A DNA stretch of 64,000 bases from Hyphomonadaceae bacterium (GTDB lineage: Bacteria; Pseudomonadota; Alphaproteobacteria; Caulobacterales; Aquidulcibacteraceae), in contig JALHQO010000002.1 in the NCBI GenBank assembly GCA_022841905.1, positions 186,001-250,000 of the forward strand, written 5' to 3'. The translations under genes and the position numbers were made by a program. The stretch's first letter is position 1. Every line of letters begins with the position of its first letter. The notes below the pieces were generated by a model. The model was not told the DNA's origin. It made no database searches and saw nothing but the letters and a program-made list of their open reading frames with translations. This document shows positions 36,486 through 45,646 of this stretch, one piece after another.

Positions 36486-37472
36486 ATGCCCTCGAAGAAG
36501 CTCAAAGTTGTCGTCACACGCCGTCTGCCCGATCCGGTGGAAACGCGGCTGCGCGAATTGTTCGATGCGGAACTCAATGTCGAGGACAAGCCGTTCACGA
36601 CCGAGGACCTCGCGGCCGCCGTCGCGCGCGCCGATGTGTTGGTGCCGACGGTGACCGATCGCGTTGATGGCCGCGTGCTGTCGCGTGCTGGCGAACAGTT
36701 GCGGCTGATCGCGCAGTTTGGCGCCGGCGTCGACAACATCGACGTCGCCACTGCCGTGCAGCGCGGCATTACTGTCACCAACACGCCGGGCGTCCTCACC
36801 GAAGACACGGCTGACATGACCATGGCGCTCATCCTCGCCGTGCCGCGCCGCATCGTCGAAGGCGTGAAGGTGATCGAGCGCGATGAGTTCGTCGGCTGGT
36901 CGCCGACCTGGATGATGGGCCGTCGCATTTGGGGCAAGCGCCTTGGCATTATCGGCATGGGCCGCATTGGCCAAGCCGTGGCGCGGCGCGCGCGCGCGTT
37001 TGGTTTGCAGGTCCACTATCATAACCGCCGCAAAGTGAGCCCGCACATCGAGCAGGAGCTTGAGGCGACGTATTGGGAAAGCCTCGACCAGATGCTGGCG
37101 CGGATGGATATCGTCTCCGTCAACTGCCCGCACACGCCGGCGACTTATCACTTGCTCTCGTCGCGCCGCTTGGCGCTGCTGAAGCCGCACGCCTACGTGG
37201 TAAATACCGCGCGCGGCGAGGTGATCGATGAAGCGGCGTTGGCGCGCATGCTGGAGAAGGGTGAACTCGCGGGCGCTGGCCTCGACGTGTTCGAACATGA
37301 GCCTGCGATCAATCCGAAGCTGCGCAAGCTGACCAACGTCGTGCTGTTGCCGCATATGGGTTCGGGCACGCTCGAAGGCCGCATCGATATGGGCGAGAAG
37401 GTCATCATCAACATCAAGACCTTCGCCGACGGCCACAAGCCACCGGACCGCGTCATCCCATCCATGCTGTAA
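36486..37472 (+). CDS. D-2-hydroxyacid dehydrogenase (glyoxylate/hydroxypyruvate reductase type)
   Basis: A 328-residue NAD(P)-dependent oxidoreductase. 'FGAGVDNIDVATAVQRGITVTNTPGVLTEDTAD' is the substrate-domain signature, 'LGIIGMGRIGQAVARRA' the Rossmann loop, and 'VSVNCPHTPATYHLLSSRRLALLKPHAYVVNTARGEVIDE' contains the catalytic Arg, followed by a Glu in 'DVFEHEP' and a His in 'LLPHMGSGT'. The closest functions are GhrB-like glyoxylate, hydroxypyruvate or D-glycerate reactions. Confidence 0.92.
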   Translation: MPSKKLKVVVTRRLPDPVETRLRELFDAELNVEDKPFTTEDLAAAVARADVLVPTVTDRVDGRVLSRAGEQLRLIAQFGAGVDNIDVATAVQRGITVTNTPGVLTEDTADMTMALILAVPRRIVEGVKVIERDEFVGWSPTWMMGRRIWGKRLGIIGMGRIGQAVARRARAFGLQVHYHNRRKVSPHIEQELEATYWESLDQMLARMDIVSVNCPHTPATYHLLSSRRLALLKPHAYVVNTARGEVIDEAALARMLEKGELAGAGLDVFEHEPAINPKLRKLTNVVLLPHMGSGTLEGRIDMGEKVIINIKTFADGHKPPDRVIPSML

Positions 37473-37498
37473 GCGCGCGAGCGCCAAGGAGCGAACCG

Positions 37499-38116
37499 AT
37501 GAAACGTGCGCTATTTGCGATCGCCGCGTTCGCTCTGGCTGCATGCGATCCGGCGCCGCCGAACACGGAGGAGGCGGCGTCCGCAGATACCGAGCTGTCG
37601 TTGCTCTGTGACGCCTTCGCGCATGTTTCGTTCGATGCGCTGGCGGCGGCGTATGGCGCCGACAATCTGCGCGAAGAGACGATGCCGGGGCCCGAAGGCG
37701 AGAGCTACACCGTGACCGTGCTTTATCCGGGTGACACGGCGCGGCGGCTTGAGATCGTCTGGGCCGATGATGCGAAAACCGCGCCGGCAAGCGTAACTGT
37801 GTCCGGCGAAGGCAGTTTGTGGCGCGGGCCGCACAATATCGCGATCGGTGACGACATCGCGCGCGTCGAAGCGGCGAACGGCGGGCCGTTTCGTCTCTGG
37901 GGCTTTGGCTGGGATTATGGCGGCTGGGTTTCCGAGTGGAATGGCGGCCAACTGGGCGATCAAAACAATTGCCGCGTGCGCGTCCATTTCGAAGCCGCGA
38001 ACGAGCCGACTGGCGTCTTGGGCGACAGCGAGTTCGCCTCCGATCTGCCCGCCATGCGCGCCGCCGCGCCTGCGGTCACCGAGTTCGGTTTGATGTTCGC
38101 CGGTTCGGACCAGTAA
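37499..38116 (+). CDS. Hypothetical lipoprotein
   Basis: A 205-residue protein with signal MKRALFAIAAFALAAC, with the lipobox cysteine at residue 16. The mature domain has 'LCDAFAHVSFDALAAAYGADNLREETMPGPEGE', 'GLFRLWGF'-like aromatic segments ('GGPFRLWGFGWDYGGWVSEW') and no recognised family. It follows the dehydrogenase by 26 bases. Confidence 0.75.
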   Translation: MKRALFAIAAFALAACDPAPPNTEEAASADTELSLLCDAFAHVSFDALAAAYGADNLREETMPGPEGESYTVTVLYPGDTARRLEIVWADDAKTAPASVTVSGEGSLWRGPHNIAIGDDIARVEAANGGPFRLWGFGWDYGGWVSEWNGGQLGDQNNCRVRVHFEAANEPTGVLGDSEFASDLPAMRAAAPAVTEFGLMFAGSDQ

Positions 38117-38120
38117 ACAA

Positions 38121-38161
38121 CACCCGTCATTCCGGATCGCGCGTCCGGAATGACGGGTGTT
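38121..38161. repeat. Perfect 17-bp hairpin, family B, between convergent genes
   Basis: ACACCCGTCATTCCGGA pairs exactly with TCCGGAATGACGGGTGT around TCGCGCG. It lies five bases after the lipoprotein stop and four before the stop of the opposite TonB receptor, so it may work as a two-way transcript end. The CATTCCGGA core matches the repeat at 5650-5753. Confidence 0.85.
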
Positions 38162-38164
38162 CGA

Positions 38165-40165
38165 TTAGAAGCTCGCCAGCACCGTGAAGCGGAAGTTGCG
38201 CCCGGGCAGCAGCAGATCATCCTTCAAGAATGAGCTGTGCACGCGGCCTTCTTCGTCCGTCAGATTGCGTGCGTCGAGACGCAAACTCCACGGGCTGTCG
38301 ACGCCGTGCGGACGGAACGCGACGCCGGCATTGACGAATGTGTAGCCGTCGGTCGCTGTTTCGAACGCCGCCAGACGATCCTGCTCCGCCACATCCACGA
38401 CTTCGACGCGACCCGACCAATGTTCGCCATCTGCGGCGACGCCGAGCGTCAGCGAAGCCGGCGGAATGCGCGGTGGGACGCCGCCGCCATCGAAGCTGGC
38501 GCGCACCCAATCGTAAGCCGCGTCTGTGCTGATGGCGAAGCCGTTCGTCTCGAACAGCCGCGCGGTGACAATGAACTCGCCGCCCTGGAAGGTCGCATCC
38601 TGTTGTCCGAAGGCGAACACGCCGAATTCTTCGGCGTCGATGGGCGCGGCGTCCGGCGGATCGAAGCCGTCCGTGTCGGTGTCTTCATCGACCCAGAAGA
38701 CGACGCCCGTATCGAGCAGCGCGATATAGTCCTCGAACTCCATACGGAAGAGATTGAGTTCGAAGCGGAGCGGGCCGCTATCGTAACGGGCGGAGGCCTC
38801 GAACGAGAGCGCCGTTTCCGGCGAGAGATCGGGATTGCCGATTTCGTAAGTCTCGGTCGCCAAGTGCAAGCCATCGGAGAAGAGCTCGACGGCGGTCGGC
38901 GCGCGTTCGGTGCGGGCCAAAGTCGCCCCGAGGAACCAGTTCTCGGCCGGACGGAAGAAGACGCCGCCCGATGCGCTCCAAGTATCGAATTCGCGGCTGC
39001 CGATGGTGACGTTATCCAACTCACGCTGCTCGAAGCGCGCGCCGCCCTCGAGACCCCAGCGGCCGAAATCCAAGCGTTCGACGACGAAGATGCCGACGTC
39101 TCGCGTATTGGTGTCGGTGATGAAGGCTTCTTCGCCGACAGCGCCGAAATCGACGTCGGAGAATTGCAGACCGATGGCGCCGTCCAGGCGCTCGCCGCCA
39201 TGGTGTGCTTCGAGGCGGGCTTCCCAGCCTTCGCTATCGAAGATGGTGCCGGCTTCGCCGTCGCCTTCGAACTCGGTGTGGGTGTAATCCGAATGCTGGA
39301 TGCCGTAGTCGAGGCGATCGAAAGGGCCCCAGTCGACGCGGAAATCGCCGCGTGACTCGATGCGGGTTTGTTCGAGTTCGATGTGGCCGGCGGGTTCATC
39401 ATCGTGGTGCGGTAAGAGGCCGTATTCGTTTTCGCTGCGCTTGATGGCGAGGCCAGCAAAGCCCCAGCCGCCAACGAGCGCGCCGCCGGCGCCGTAGCTC
39501 ATCGTTTCGTTATATTGATTGGGCGCGACGCCGAGCGGAGTTTCGTACGGATCGGTTTGGCTGGCGGCGTAGGAGAGGTTGAAGGCAGCGGGGCCGGCGC
39601 CGAATTGCGCGCGCGCCGCGCCGTGCATGCCTTCGTCAACGGTCGAGTAGGCTAGCAGCGCATCGACGTTGAGGCCGTCAACGGCGCGTGTCGGGATCGA
39701 TTGATCGATGACGTTGACGACGCCGCCAATGGCGTTGCCGCCATACGCCAAAGCCGCCGAACCGCGCAGAATTTCGATGCGCTCGGCGTCGAGGCCGTCA
39801 GAGGTGACGGCATGGTCGGGCGAAGCGGTGGAGGCGTCGATCGTGCCGATGCCGTTTTGCAGCACGCGGACGCGGTCTTCGCCGAGGCCGCGGATGATCG
39901 GGCGGCTGGCGCCGGCGCCGAAGAAGGTGCTGGCGATGCCGGGCGTGGCGTCCAGCGTGTCGCCCAAGCCGCCATTGAGCTGCGCGATAATGTCGTCGCG
40001 GCGCAGCACTTCCGCACCCTGCAAGCTCTCGATGCGCGAGCCTTCAAGCGGCGCGGTGACGATGATTTCTTGTCCGGTCTCCGCCTCTTGAGCGAGAGCG
40101 GCGCTGGGGACGAGGACGGCGAAGGCGACGAAGCCGAGCAGATAGGTTCTGAAAATGGTACGCAT
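38165..40165 (-). CDS. TonB-dependent outer-membrane receptor, ZnuD-like
   Basis: A 666-residue outer-membrane protein. The signal peptide ends in 'SAALAQEAE', the TonB box is probably 'QEIIVTAPLEG', the plug has 'GLGDTLDATPGIASTFFGAGASRPIIRGLGEDRVRVLQNG' and 'IEILRGSAALAYGGNAIGGVVNVID', and the barrel ends in aromatic 'FTVLASF'. A His/Asp-rich extracellular loop (residues about 250-265, 'LLPHHDDEPAGH') recalls the zinc receptor ZnuD. Zinc as substrate is inferred from this and from the Zur-like site upstream of the preceding gene. Confidence 0.85.
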   Translation of the reverse strand: MRTIFRTYLLGFVAFAVLVPSAALAQEAETGQEIIVTAPLEGSRIESLQGAEVLRRDDIIAQLNGGLGDTLDATPGIASTFFGAGASRPIIRGLGEDRVRVLQNGIGTIDASTASPDHAVTSDGLDAERIEILRGSAALAYGGNAIGGVVNVIDQSIPTRAVDGLNVDALLAYSTVDEGMHGAARAQFGAGPAAFNLSYAASQTDPYETPLGVAPNQYNETMSYGAGGALVGGWGFAGLAIKRSENEYGLLPHHDDEPAGHIELEQTRIESRGDFRVDWGPFDRLDYGIQHSDYTHTEFEGDGEAGTIFDSEGWEARLEAHHGGERLDGAIGLQFSDVDFGAVGEEAFITDTNTRDVGIFVVERLDFGRWGLEGGARFEQRELDNVTIGSREFDTWSASGGVFFRPAENWFLGATLARTERAPTAVELFSDGLHLATETYEIGNPDLSPETALSFEASARYDSGPLRFELNLFRMEFEDYIALLDTGVVFWVDEDTDTDGFDPPDAAPIDAEEFGVFAFGQQDATFQGGEFIVTARLFETNGFAISTDAAYDWVRASFDGGGVPPRIPPASLTLGVAADGEHWSGRVEVVDVAEQDRLAAFETATDGYTFVNAGVAFRPHGVDSPWSLRLDARNLTDEEGRVHSSFLKDDLLLPGRNFRFTVLASF

Positions 40166-40240
40166 GATAAGCCTCTAAGCGTGGTGTGCGCGCGAAAGCG
40201 CGCGGCGTTGCGCTCAGCGAGAGAGCGCGGCGGTCGTTGC

Positions 40241-40642
40241 TTAGAGAGCGGTCGGTGGTGCGCGGCTCTGCCAGACGTGCGTGAGTGCACGTGGCGCGCG
40301 GCGGATAGCAAGCGCTGCGGTTTCGTAAGCGGCGTTATGGCCGGCGCTGAGCGTCGCTGCATCCGGCGCGATCGACTGGCCCGATGACGCAAACACCGAG
40401 CAGACGATGCAGCCGGCTTGTTCGTGGGTGGCGCTGACGTGCGCGTGGCCCGGGCCGTCGCCGGGCCCGTGCGCGTCGGCGACACGCTCGTATCCGGCAT
40501 TGCCGAGCGGGGTTCGAGCGTGGGTGTGGGTTTGGACGACGAAGATTTGCAGGAAAAGCGCGGCGGCGGCGGCCAGCATGGCGAAAGCGCGCGTGAAGAC
40601 GCGCCCCTGCTTCCGATCCGGCGTTCTGCTGCTCGGTGTCAT
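40241..40642 (-). CDS. DUF2946-like His-rich protein
   Basis: A 133-residue protein with one hydrophobic segment ('FAMLAAAAALFLQIFVV', about 20-36), then 'QTHTHARTP', 'HGPGDGPGHAHVSATHEQ', a Cys pair 'GCIVCSVF' and the end 'SRAPPTAL'. DUF2946 proteins share the Cys pair and the 'RAPP' ending and are often next to metal receptors. Metal sensing or handling is inferred. It lies 75 bases before the receptor in the same direction and shares a promoter with it. The start lies only about three bases after the expected transcription start. Confidence 0.7.
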   Translation of the reverse strand: MTPSSRTPDRKQGRVFTRAFAMLAAAAALFLQIFVVQTHTHARTPLGNAGYERVADAHGPGDGPGHAHVSATHEQAGCIVCSVFASSGQSIAPDAATLSAGHNAAYETAALAIRRAPRALTHVWQSRAPPTAL

Positions 40643-40651
40643 CCCGGGCAG

Positions 40652-40680
40652 GTTATAATGTAACTCGCGGCCGTGGCCAA
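40652..40680 (-). promoter_or_regulatory. Promoter overlapped by a Zur-like box
   Basis: Minus strand: TTGGCC (40680-40675), a 17-base spacer and TATAAC (40657-40652). The -10 lies within GTTACATTATAAC, read on plus as GTTATAATGTAAC (40652-40664). Its plus-strand form differs by one base from the palindromic zinc-uptake regulator core GTTATAnTATAAC. A repressor bound here would block RNA polymerase. The start codon of the DUF2946-like gene follows after about ten bases. Confidence 0.6.
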
Positions 40681-40690
40681 CCGGTTCGCC

Positions 40691-42268
40691 TCAGAGTGCG
40701 ACCAGGAGGCCGGAATACCCGCCCAGCGTCACCCCGCCGGCCTGGAGATGCGCCTCGCCGATGGTGAGCTTGGTTGCAGCGCCCGCCGGTAGCGGGCGGA
40801 GCACCGGGTCGGGCCCCAGATTGAACAGGCAGAGCATGCGCTCCCCGTCGGCGCGGCGCTCGAAGGCGAGCACGGGCTCGGGCGCATCGAGCGCAATGAA
40901 TTCGCCCTCGCGCAGCGCGGCGCTTTGCTTGCGCAGCGCGATCATCGTGCGCGTGAAAGCGAGCATGGAGGCCGGATCGCCTTCTTGCGCATCGACGGCG
41001 AGCGCGGTGTGGCGGGGATCGAGCGGCAGCCAGGCGTCGGCCGCCTCTGTGAAGCCCGCGACGTTTGCATCGCGCCGCCACGGCATCGGCGTACGCGCGC
41101 CATCGCGCCCAATGCCGCTCGGCCAGAACGCGATCGCTTCGGGATCGTGTAAGCGTTCGAACGGCACCTCCGCATGCGGCAGGCCGAGTTCGTCGCCCTG
41201 ATAGAGAAACGCCGCGCCGCGGAGCGAGAGCAGCAGCGCAAGCATGAGCTTTGTGCGCTGCGGATCGTTGTCGGCGAGGCGGGTGGGGAAGCGGATGACG
41301 TCGTGGTTGGAGAGCGACCAGGATGGCCAGCCGCGCGCGCCTTCCCATTGCGCCATCGCGTCGGTGATGATTGCGGGCGTCATGGCGCGCTGGCGCAGCA
41401 GGAAGAACGAGTAGGCCGTGTGCAAACGATCCGGCCCGTCTGTGTACTCGCGCTGCACCTTCAGCGGCTCTTCATCTTCGATCTCGCCCACGGCCATGGC
41501 GCCGTACTGATCCAGAAGCGCGCGCAGGCGGGCGATGAAGCGAAGCGTCTCAGGTTGCGTGCGGTCGTAGAGATGGCGTTGGAATTGGTGCGGACGCGGC
41601 GGCGCGCGTTTGAGCGTGGTGATTGGCGGATTGTCGCGCAGGGCGTCGTCTTGCACGAAGAAGTTCACGACATCGAGCCGGAAGCCATCGATGCCGCGGT
41701 CGAGCCAGAAGCGCGCGACATCGAGCAACGCGTCCTGCACAGCCGGATTGCGCACATTGAGATCGGGCTGCTCGGGCAGGAAGTTGTGCAAATAATACTG
41801 CCGCCGCCGCGCGTCCCACGTCCAAGCGCAGCCGCCGAACATGGCTTGCCAATTGTTGGGCGGCGAGCCGTCCGGCTTCGCGTCGGCCCAGACGTACCAA
41901 TCGGCTTTCGCATTATCGCGGCTGGCGCGGCTTTCGGTGAACCAGGCGTGCTGATCGGATGAATGCGACCAGACTTGGTCGATGATAACTTTCAGGCCGA
42001 GTTCATGCGCGCGTTTGATCAGCGCATCGGCATCCGCGATCGAGCCGAACAGCGGATCGACGTCGATGTAGTCGCTGACGTCATAACCATAATCCTTCAT
42101 CGGCGAGCGGAAGAAGGGCGAAAGCCATATTGCATCGCAGCCGAGCGAGGCGATGTGATCGAGCTTTTCAATCGCACCCTTGAGATCGCCAACACCATCG
42201 CCGTCGCTGTCGCGGAACGAGCGCGGATAGATCTGGTAGATGACTGCGCCACGGAGCCAATCGGTCAT
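40691..42268 (-). CDS. Alpha-glucosidase, glycoside hydrolase family 13
   Basis: A 525-residue GH13 enzyme that releases glucose from alpha-glucosides. The order is 'WLRGAVIYQIYPRSFRDSDGDGVGDL', 'DAIWLSPFFRSPMKDYGYDVSDY', nucleophile 'GIDGFRLDVVNFF', acid/base 'AMAVGEIEDEEP' and 'WSLSNHDVIRFPTRL'. It is soluble and without a signal peptide. 'PFFRSPMKDYGYDV' and the 'DVVNF' form suggest the GH13_23-type alpha-glucosidases that act on maltose or sucrose-like sugars. It sits upstream of the zinc pair, separated by that pair's own promoter. Confidence 0.93.
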   Translation of the reverse strand: MTDWLRGAVIYQIYPRSFRDSDGDGVGDLKGAIEKLDHIASLGCDAIWLSPFFRSPMKDYGYDVSDYIDVDPLFGSIADADALIKRAHELGLKVIIDQVWSHSSDQHAWFTESRASRDNAKADWYVWADAKPDGSPPNNWQAMFGGCAWTWDARRRQYYLHNFLPEQPDLNVRNPAVQDALLDVARFWLDRGIDGFRLDVVNFFVQDDALRDNPPITTLKRAPPRPHQFQRHLYDRTQPETLRFIARLRALLDQYGAMAVGEIEDEEPLKVQREYTDGPDRLHTAYSFFLLRQRAMTPAIITDAMAQWEGARGWPSWSLSNHDVIRFPTRLADNDPQRTKLMLALLLSLRGAAFLYQGDELGLPHAEVPFERLHDPEAIAFWPSGIGRDGARTPMPWRRDANVAGFTEAADAWLPLDPRHTALAVDAQEGDPASMLAFTRTMIALRKQSAALREGEFIALDAPEPVLAFERRADGERMLCLFNLGPDPVLRPLPAGAATKLTIGEAHLQAGGVTLGGYSGLLVAL

Positions 42269-42306
42269 GACTCACGCATGGCGAACGTCGCGCGGCGATG
42301 CAAGGT

Positions 42307-43974
42307 CTAACGCGGGTGGCGGATATCGACGTGTTGTGGAGACCATGCGCCGGGGCCAGCGTTCGTGCTGGCTTCAGAAACTAGACGCGTCACAGTCGGC
42401 GTCTGCATCTCCGTACTGCGCACGTCGGCGAACGCCACCCAATCGGCCTCGCAAGCGTCGCGCGTGAAACGCAGCGCGCCATAGCCGCGATTGGTGGCGT
42501 CGCACCAGGCCAAGTGCGGGTTGGCTGCGCGCATCATGGCTTCGCGTTGGCCGGGTGCGGCGTTGGCGAGCGCGCGTTCGAGGCCGGGGGAGGTGACGCT
42601 GCCGCCGGCGAACTCGATCGCCGCCAGCCGATCGCCGCTCTCTGCGGCGAGATTGTTCAGCCACGTGTTGTGGCTATCACCGCCGAGCACGACGGCGTTG
42701 TTGGCGTTGGCAGTGCACGCCGCAAGAAAACGCGTGCGCGCGGCGGGATAGCCGTCCCAAGCATCGAGATTCCAGGGCAAGCCGTGGCGGCTCAGCCGCT
42801 CGGCGATCCGGGCATATCGGCGGACATTGCCGTGCGCCTCCGGCGACACCATCGCCTCGGCGCCTTCGCCGCTCACCTGCGCGCCGACCACGACTTGTTG
42901 CGCCATGATCTGCCAAGGCTGACCGCGTGCGCGCGATTGCGCGAGCGCGTCTGCAAGCCACGCTTCCTGTTCGGCGCCAAGTATGGTGCGGCCCGGATCG
43001 TGGAGTTGGGAGCGGCGGAATTCATCGAACGCGGCTGCGGCGCCTTCGCCGTCTTGTAGCAAGCGCATGCCGAGCGCGCGGCGATAATCCAATTGCCGCT
43101 GCCGGCCAGCGATGCGCGTATCGAGCAAAGCGATGCGCGCGAGGTCGCCCCAATCGAAGTGGCGATAGACGCTGGCGCCGCGGATCGGCATCCAATCGAA
43201 ATAAGCTTTCGACGCGGCAGCGAGGCGATCGGTGTACGTGCCTTCGTTGCGTTGATGATTTTGCGCGCCCGTCGCGGTGGCGTTGTTGGCGATCTCGTGA
43301 TCGTCCCAGGTGACGGAGATCGGCTTGGTGCGGCGCAGTTCGAGCAGGTTGGGATCGGTGTGATAGGCGGCGTAGCGTGCGTAATAATCGGCGAGCGTGA
43401 CGACCTCGTGCGCCGGATCGAAGGTGCGGCCCGGCACGGCTTCGCGCGGGCTCGGATAATCGTCGGCACCGTATTCGTAGATGTAATCGCCTGTGTGCAG
43501 GACAATGTCGATGTCGCCGCGGGCGGCGAGATGGCCGTAAGCGTGGAAATGGCCGAAGGCGAAGTTGGAGCAGGAGACGAGCCCGATGGTGAGCGCATCG
43601 CCGTCGCTCGCGGGCGCGGTGCGCGTGATGCCGGTGGGCGATGGCTCGCCGCCGGAGAGGAAGCGATAGAAATAGCGCCGGTCCGGCGCGAGGCCGCGCG
43701 CATCGATCTTGACGCAATAATCCGTCGCCGCTGTCGCGTTCGCTTCGCCACGTTGTGCAATCTGCGCGAAGCTCTCATCTTCCGCAACTTCCCACGCAAT
43801 CCGTGTCCCGCCTTCGCCGACAAAGCGCGTCCACAAAATCACGCCATCAGAAAGCGGATCGCCGGAGGCGACCCCGTGTGTGAACACACCGCGCGCCAGC
43901 GTTTGCGCCCAGGCCGCGCGCGGCAGCGCCGCCAGCGACGCTGCTGCGAGAAGCGTGCGGCGCGACGTGTGCAT
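42307..43974 (-). CDS. phoD: PhoD-family alkaline phosphatase/phosphodiesterase
   Basis: A 555-residue exported enzyme. The N-terminus 'SRRTLLAAASLAALPRAAWAQ' looks like a Tat signal. 'FTHGVASGDPLSDGVILWTRF' and 'VSCSNFAFGHFHAYGHLAARGDIDIVLHTGDYIYEYG' with 'SVTWDDHEIANN' carry the metal ligands, and 'VVLGGDSHNTW' is the late motif. PhoD removes phosphate from organic esters at the outer face of the cell. Its stop is 38 bases from the alpha-glucosidase start. Confidence 0.93.
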   Translation of the reverse strand: MHTSRRTLLAAASLAALPRAAWAQTLARGVFTHGVASGDPLSDGVILWTRFVGEGGTRIAWEVAEDESFAQIAQRGEANATAATDYCVKIDARGLAPDRRYFYRFLSGGEPSPTGITRTAPASDGDALTIGLVSCSNFAFGHFHAYGHLAARGDIDIVLHTGDYIYEYGADDYPSPREAVPGRTFDPAHEVVTLADYYARYAAYHTDPNLLELRRTKPISVTWDDHEIANNATATGAQNHQRNEGTYTDRLAAASKAYFDWMPIRGASVYRHFDWGDLARIALLDTRIAGRQRQLDYRRALGMRLLQDGEGAAAAFDEFRRSQLHDPGRTILGAEQEAWLADALAQSRARGQPWQIMAQQVVVGAQVSGEGAEAMVSPEAHGNVRRYARIAERLSRHGLPWNLDAWDGYPAARTRFLAACTANANNAVVLGGDSHNTWLNNLAAESGDRLAAIEFAGGSVTSPGLERALANAAPGQREAMMRAANPHLAWCDATNRGYGALRFTRDACEADWVAFADVRSTEMQTPTVTRLVSEASTNAGPGAWSPQHVDIRHPR

Positions 43975-43979
43975 AAGTT

Positions 43980-45002
43980 TTACTCCGCCGCAACTGCCGC
44001 TGGCGCGAGCGCCGAACCTTCGATGATCCGATACAAAAACTCATGCACCGCCATGGACGATTCGTTCGGCCGCTCTTCTTGCGGGATGTGGCCGACGTTT
44101 TCGAACACAACCAGTTCCGCGTTTGGAATCGCGTCAGCGAATTGCTGCGCGTTCTCCGGCGGGATGAGGCGGTCTTGATCGCCGGTGAAAACCAAAGTCG
44201 GCATCTGCAGCGCCGCCAGGCGCTCAGGCGTTGCGTAGTTGCGTTCGCGGAAGCCGAGCGTGATTTGCAGCAGGATGTCGCGATGGCCTGGTGCGCGCGA
44301 AAGTTCTGTGTAGCGCGCCACCATCGCGTCGTCGACGAGCGCGGTATCTACGAACGAGTTTTCCAGGCCTTGGCGAACGAGCGCGGTGTTGTCGAGGTCG
44401 CGCAAAAGCGGTGCGGCAGGGCTGCGCAGCAGCTTGAAAATGAGAGGCTCTTCGGCGTACTCCGCACGCGTTTCGGGCCAACCGGATGCATCGACCAGGA
44501 TCAGCGCGTTCACTTGCTCGGGGTGCGCCAGTGCGTACTCCCACGCGACATTGCCGCCCATCGAACTGCCGGCGAGCGCGAAATTGCTGAGCTGCTGCGA
44601 GCGCACGAACGCTTCCACGGCGTCGCGGAACGCTTCGATCGAGGCTTGATAGCCAGCCGGCGCCCGGGTGAGGCCGTGGCCGGGGAGATCGAGTGTGATG
44701 ACGCGATAATCGTTGAGACGCTGCTCGCCGGTGGCGAGACGCTCGACCCAAGGCTCCCAAGTGTGCAGCGACGCCGAGAAGCCGTGGATCAGTAACAGCG
44801 TGGGCGCATTTGGATCGCCTTCGTCGCGATAGTGCATGCGAATGCCGCCGGGCAGATCGACATAGCGCGAGGCCGCGCTTTCGTAGCGCGCCGCCAAGGT
44901 CTCGTAGGCAATGTCGTCACGCTTCAGCGCGAAATAGCCGCCGACCGCCAGAATTGCGACAATTCCGATAAGAACCAACAGGCCGCCAAGTAACCACCGC
45001 AT
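43980..45002 (-). CDS. Membrane-anchored alpha/beta hydrolase
   Basis: A 340-residue protein with an N-terminal membrane helix ('LLGGLLVLIGIVAILAVGGYFAL') and a hydrolase domain: oxyanion 'LLLIHGFSASLHTWEPW', nucleophile elbow 'LAGSSMGGNVAWEYA', Asp in 'VFTGDQDRLIPPENA' and His in 'FENVGHIPQEERP'. The substrate is unknown. The ATG at 45002 has GGAGGG upstream; a GTG two codons earlier is in frame. It precedes phoD by five bases and is likely cotranscribed. Confidence 0.88.
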   Translation of the reverse strand: MRWLLGGLLVLIGIVAILAVGGYFALKRDDIAYETLAARYESAASRYVDLPGGIRMHYRDEGDPNAPTLLLIHGFSASLHTWEPWVERLATGEQRLNDYRVITLDLPGHGLTRAPAGYQASIEAFRDAVEAFVRSQQLSNFALAGSSMGGNVAWEYALAHPEQVNALILVDASGWPETRAEYAEEPLIFKLLRSPAAPLLRDLDNTALVRQGLENSFVDTALVDDAMVARYTELSRAPGHRDILLQITLGFRERNYATPERLAALQMPTLVFTGDQDRLIPPENAQQFADAIPNAELVVFENVGHIPQEERPNESSMAVHEFLYRIIEGSALAPAAVAAE

Positions 45003-45046
45003 GTCCACCCTCCGTCCTCGCTAGAGTGACGCGCGAGCGCGCTGGG

Positions 45047-45646
45047 TCAAGCGCGCCAACCGACGCGCCGGGCCCAGATTTCGAATTCGGCGCGGCGTGT
45101 GGCGAGATCGGCGGGCGCGGCTTGGCCTTCCGCGGCGGCATTGGCGCGCATTTCGGCGATGGCGTCGGCAATCGGCGGCAGCCCCACGCTGGCGCGGCGT
45201 TCGTCGAGTTCCGCGATGTCGCGCGTCGGCGAGGGCGAGAGTTGGCCGTTGGAATCCCAATCGAATTGCGTGCCGAAGGTCTGCTCTCGGCCTTCGAACG
45301 TAGCGATGCGGTCGGCGAGGTAGGCCGCATCGAGCGCGTTGGCGGCGCCGAGCGGGATTTGCTCGAGCATCAGTTCGAGCCCGCGCCGCTGAATGTCAGG
45401 CTTGCCGATGGCGTGTTGTAGAATGACGAATGCGGCGGCGGCGCCGTCATCGCTCAGCTTGTCGCGGCCGGGCCAGCCGATGGCGTCGAACGCATCGTCA
45501 AGCAGCGCGGCGTTTTCATTGTGCACGGCCTCCATCTCGGGGTGATAGCCGATGAAGAGATCGCCGTTGGCGGCGAGGCGCGCGCGCGTTTCGTAATCGC
45601 GTCGGGCGGCGGCGATGAGGCGCTCGCGCCAAACGTGCTCAGTCAT
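45047..45646 (-). CDS. DUF6624-like hypothetical protein
   Basis: A 199-residue soluble protein: 'RRDYETRARLAANGDLFIGYHPEMEAVHNENAALLDDAFDAIGWPGRDKL' and 'FVILQHAIGKPDIQRRGLELM' are typical of DUF6624, as is the late 'FGTQFDWDSNGQLSPSP'. Function unknown. Its ATG lies inside the end of the MoeB/ThiF gene (eight-base overlap), so the two are coupled. Confidence 0.75.
   Translation of the reverse strand: MTEHVWRERLIAAARRDYETRARLAANGDLFIGYHPEMEAVHNENAALLDDAFDAIGWPGRDKLSDDGAAAAFVILQHAIGKPDIQRRGLELMLEQIPLGAANALDAAYLADRIATFEGREQTFGTQFDWDSNGQLSPSPTRDIAELDERRASVGLPPIADAIAEMRANAAAEGQAAPADLATRRAEFEIWARRVGWRA

Noticed and set aside
36363-37790. 475-codon open frame opposite the hydroxyacid dehydrogenase
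   Set aside because: Covers a conserved enzyme gene and parts of two others in antisense. No domain or ribosome-binding site.
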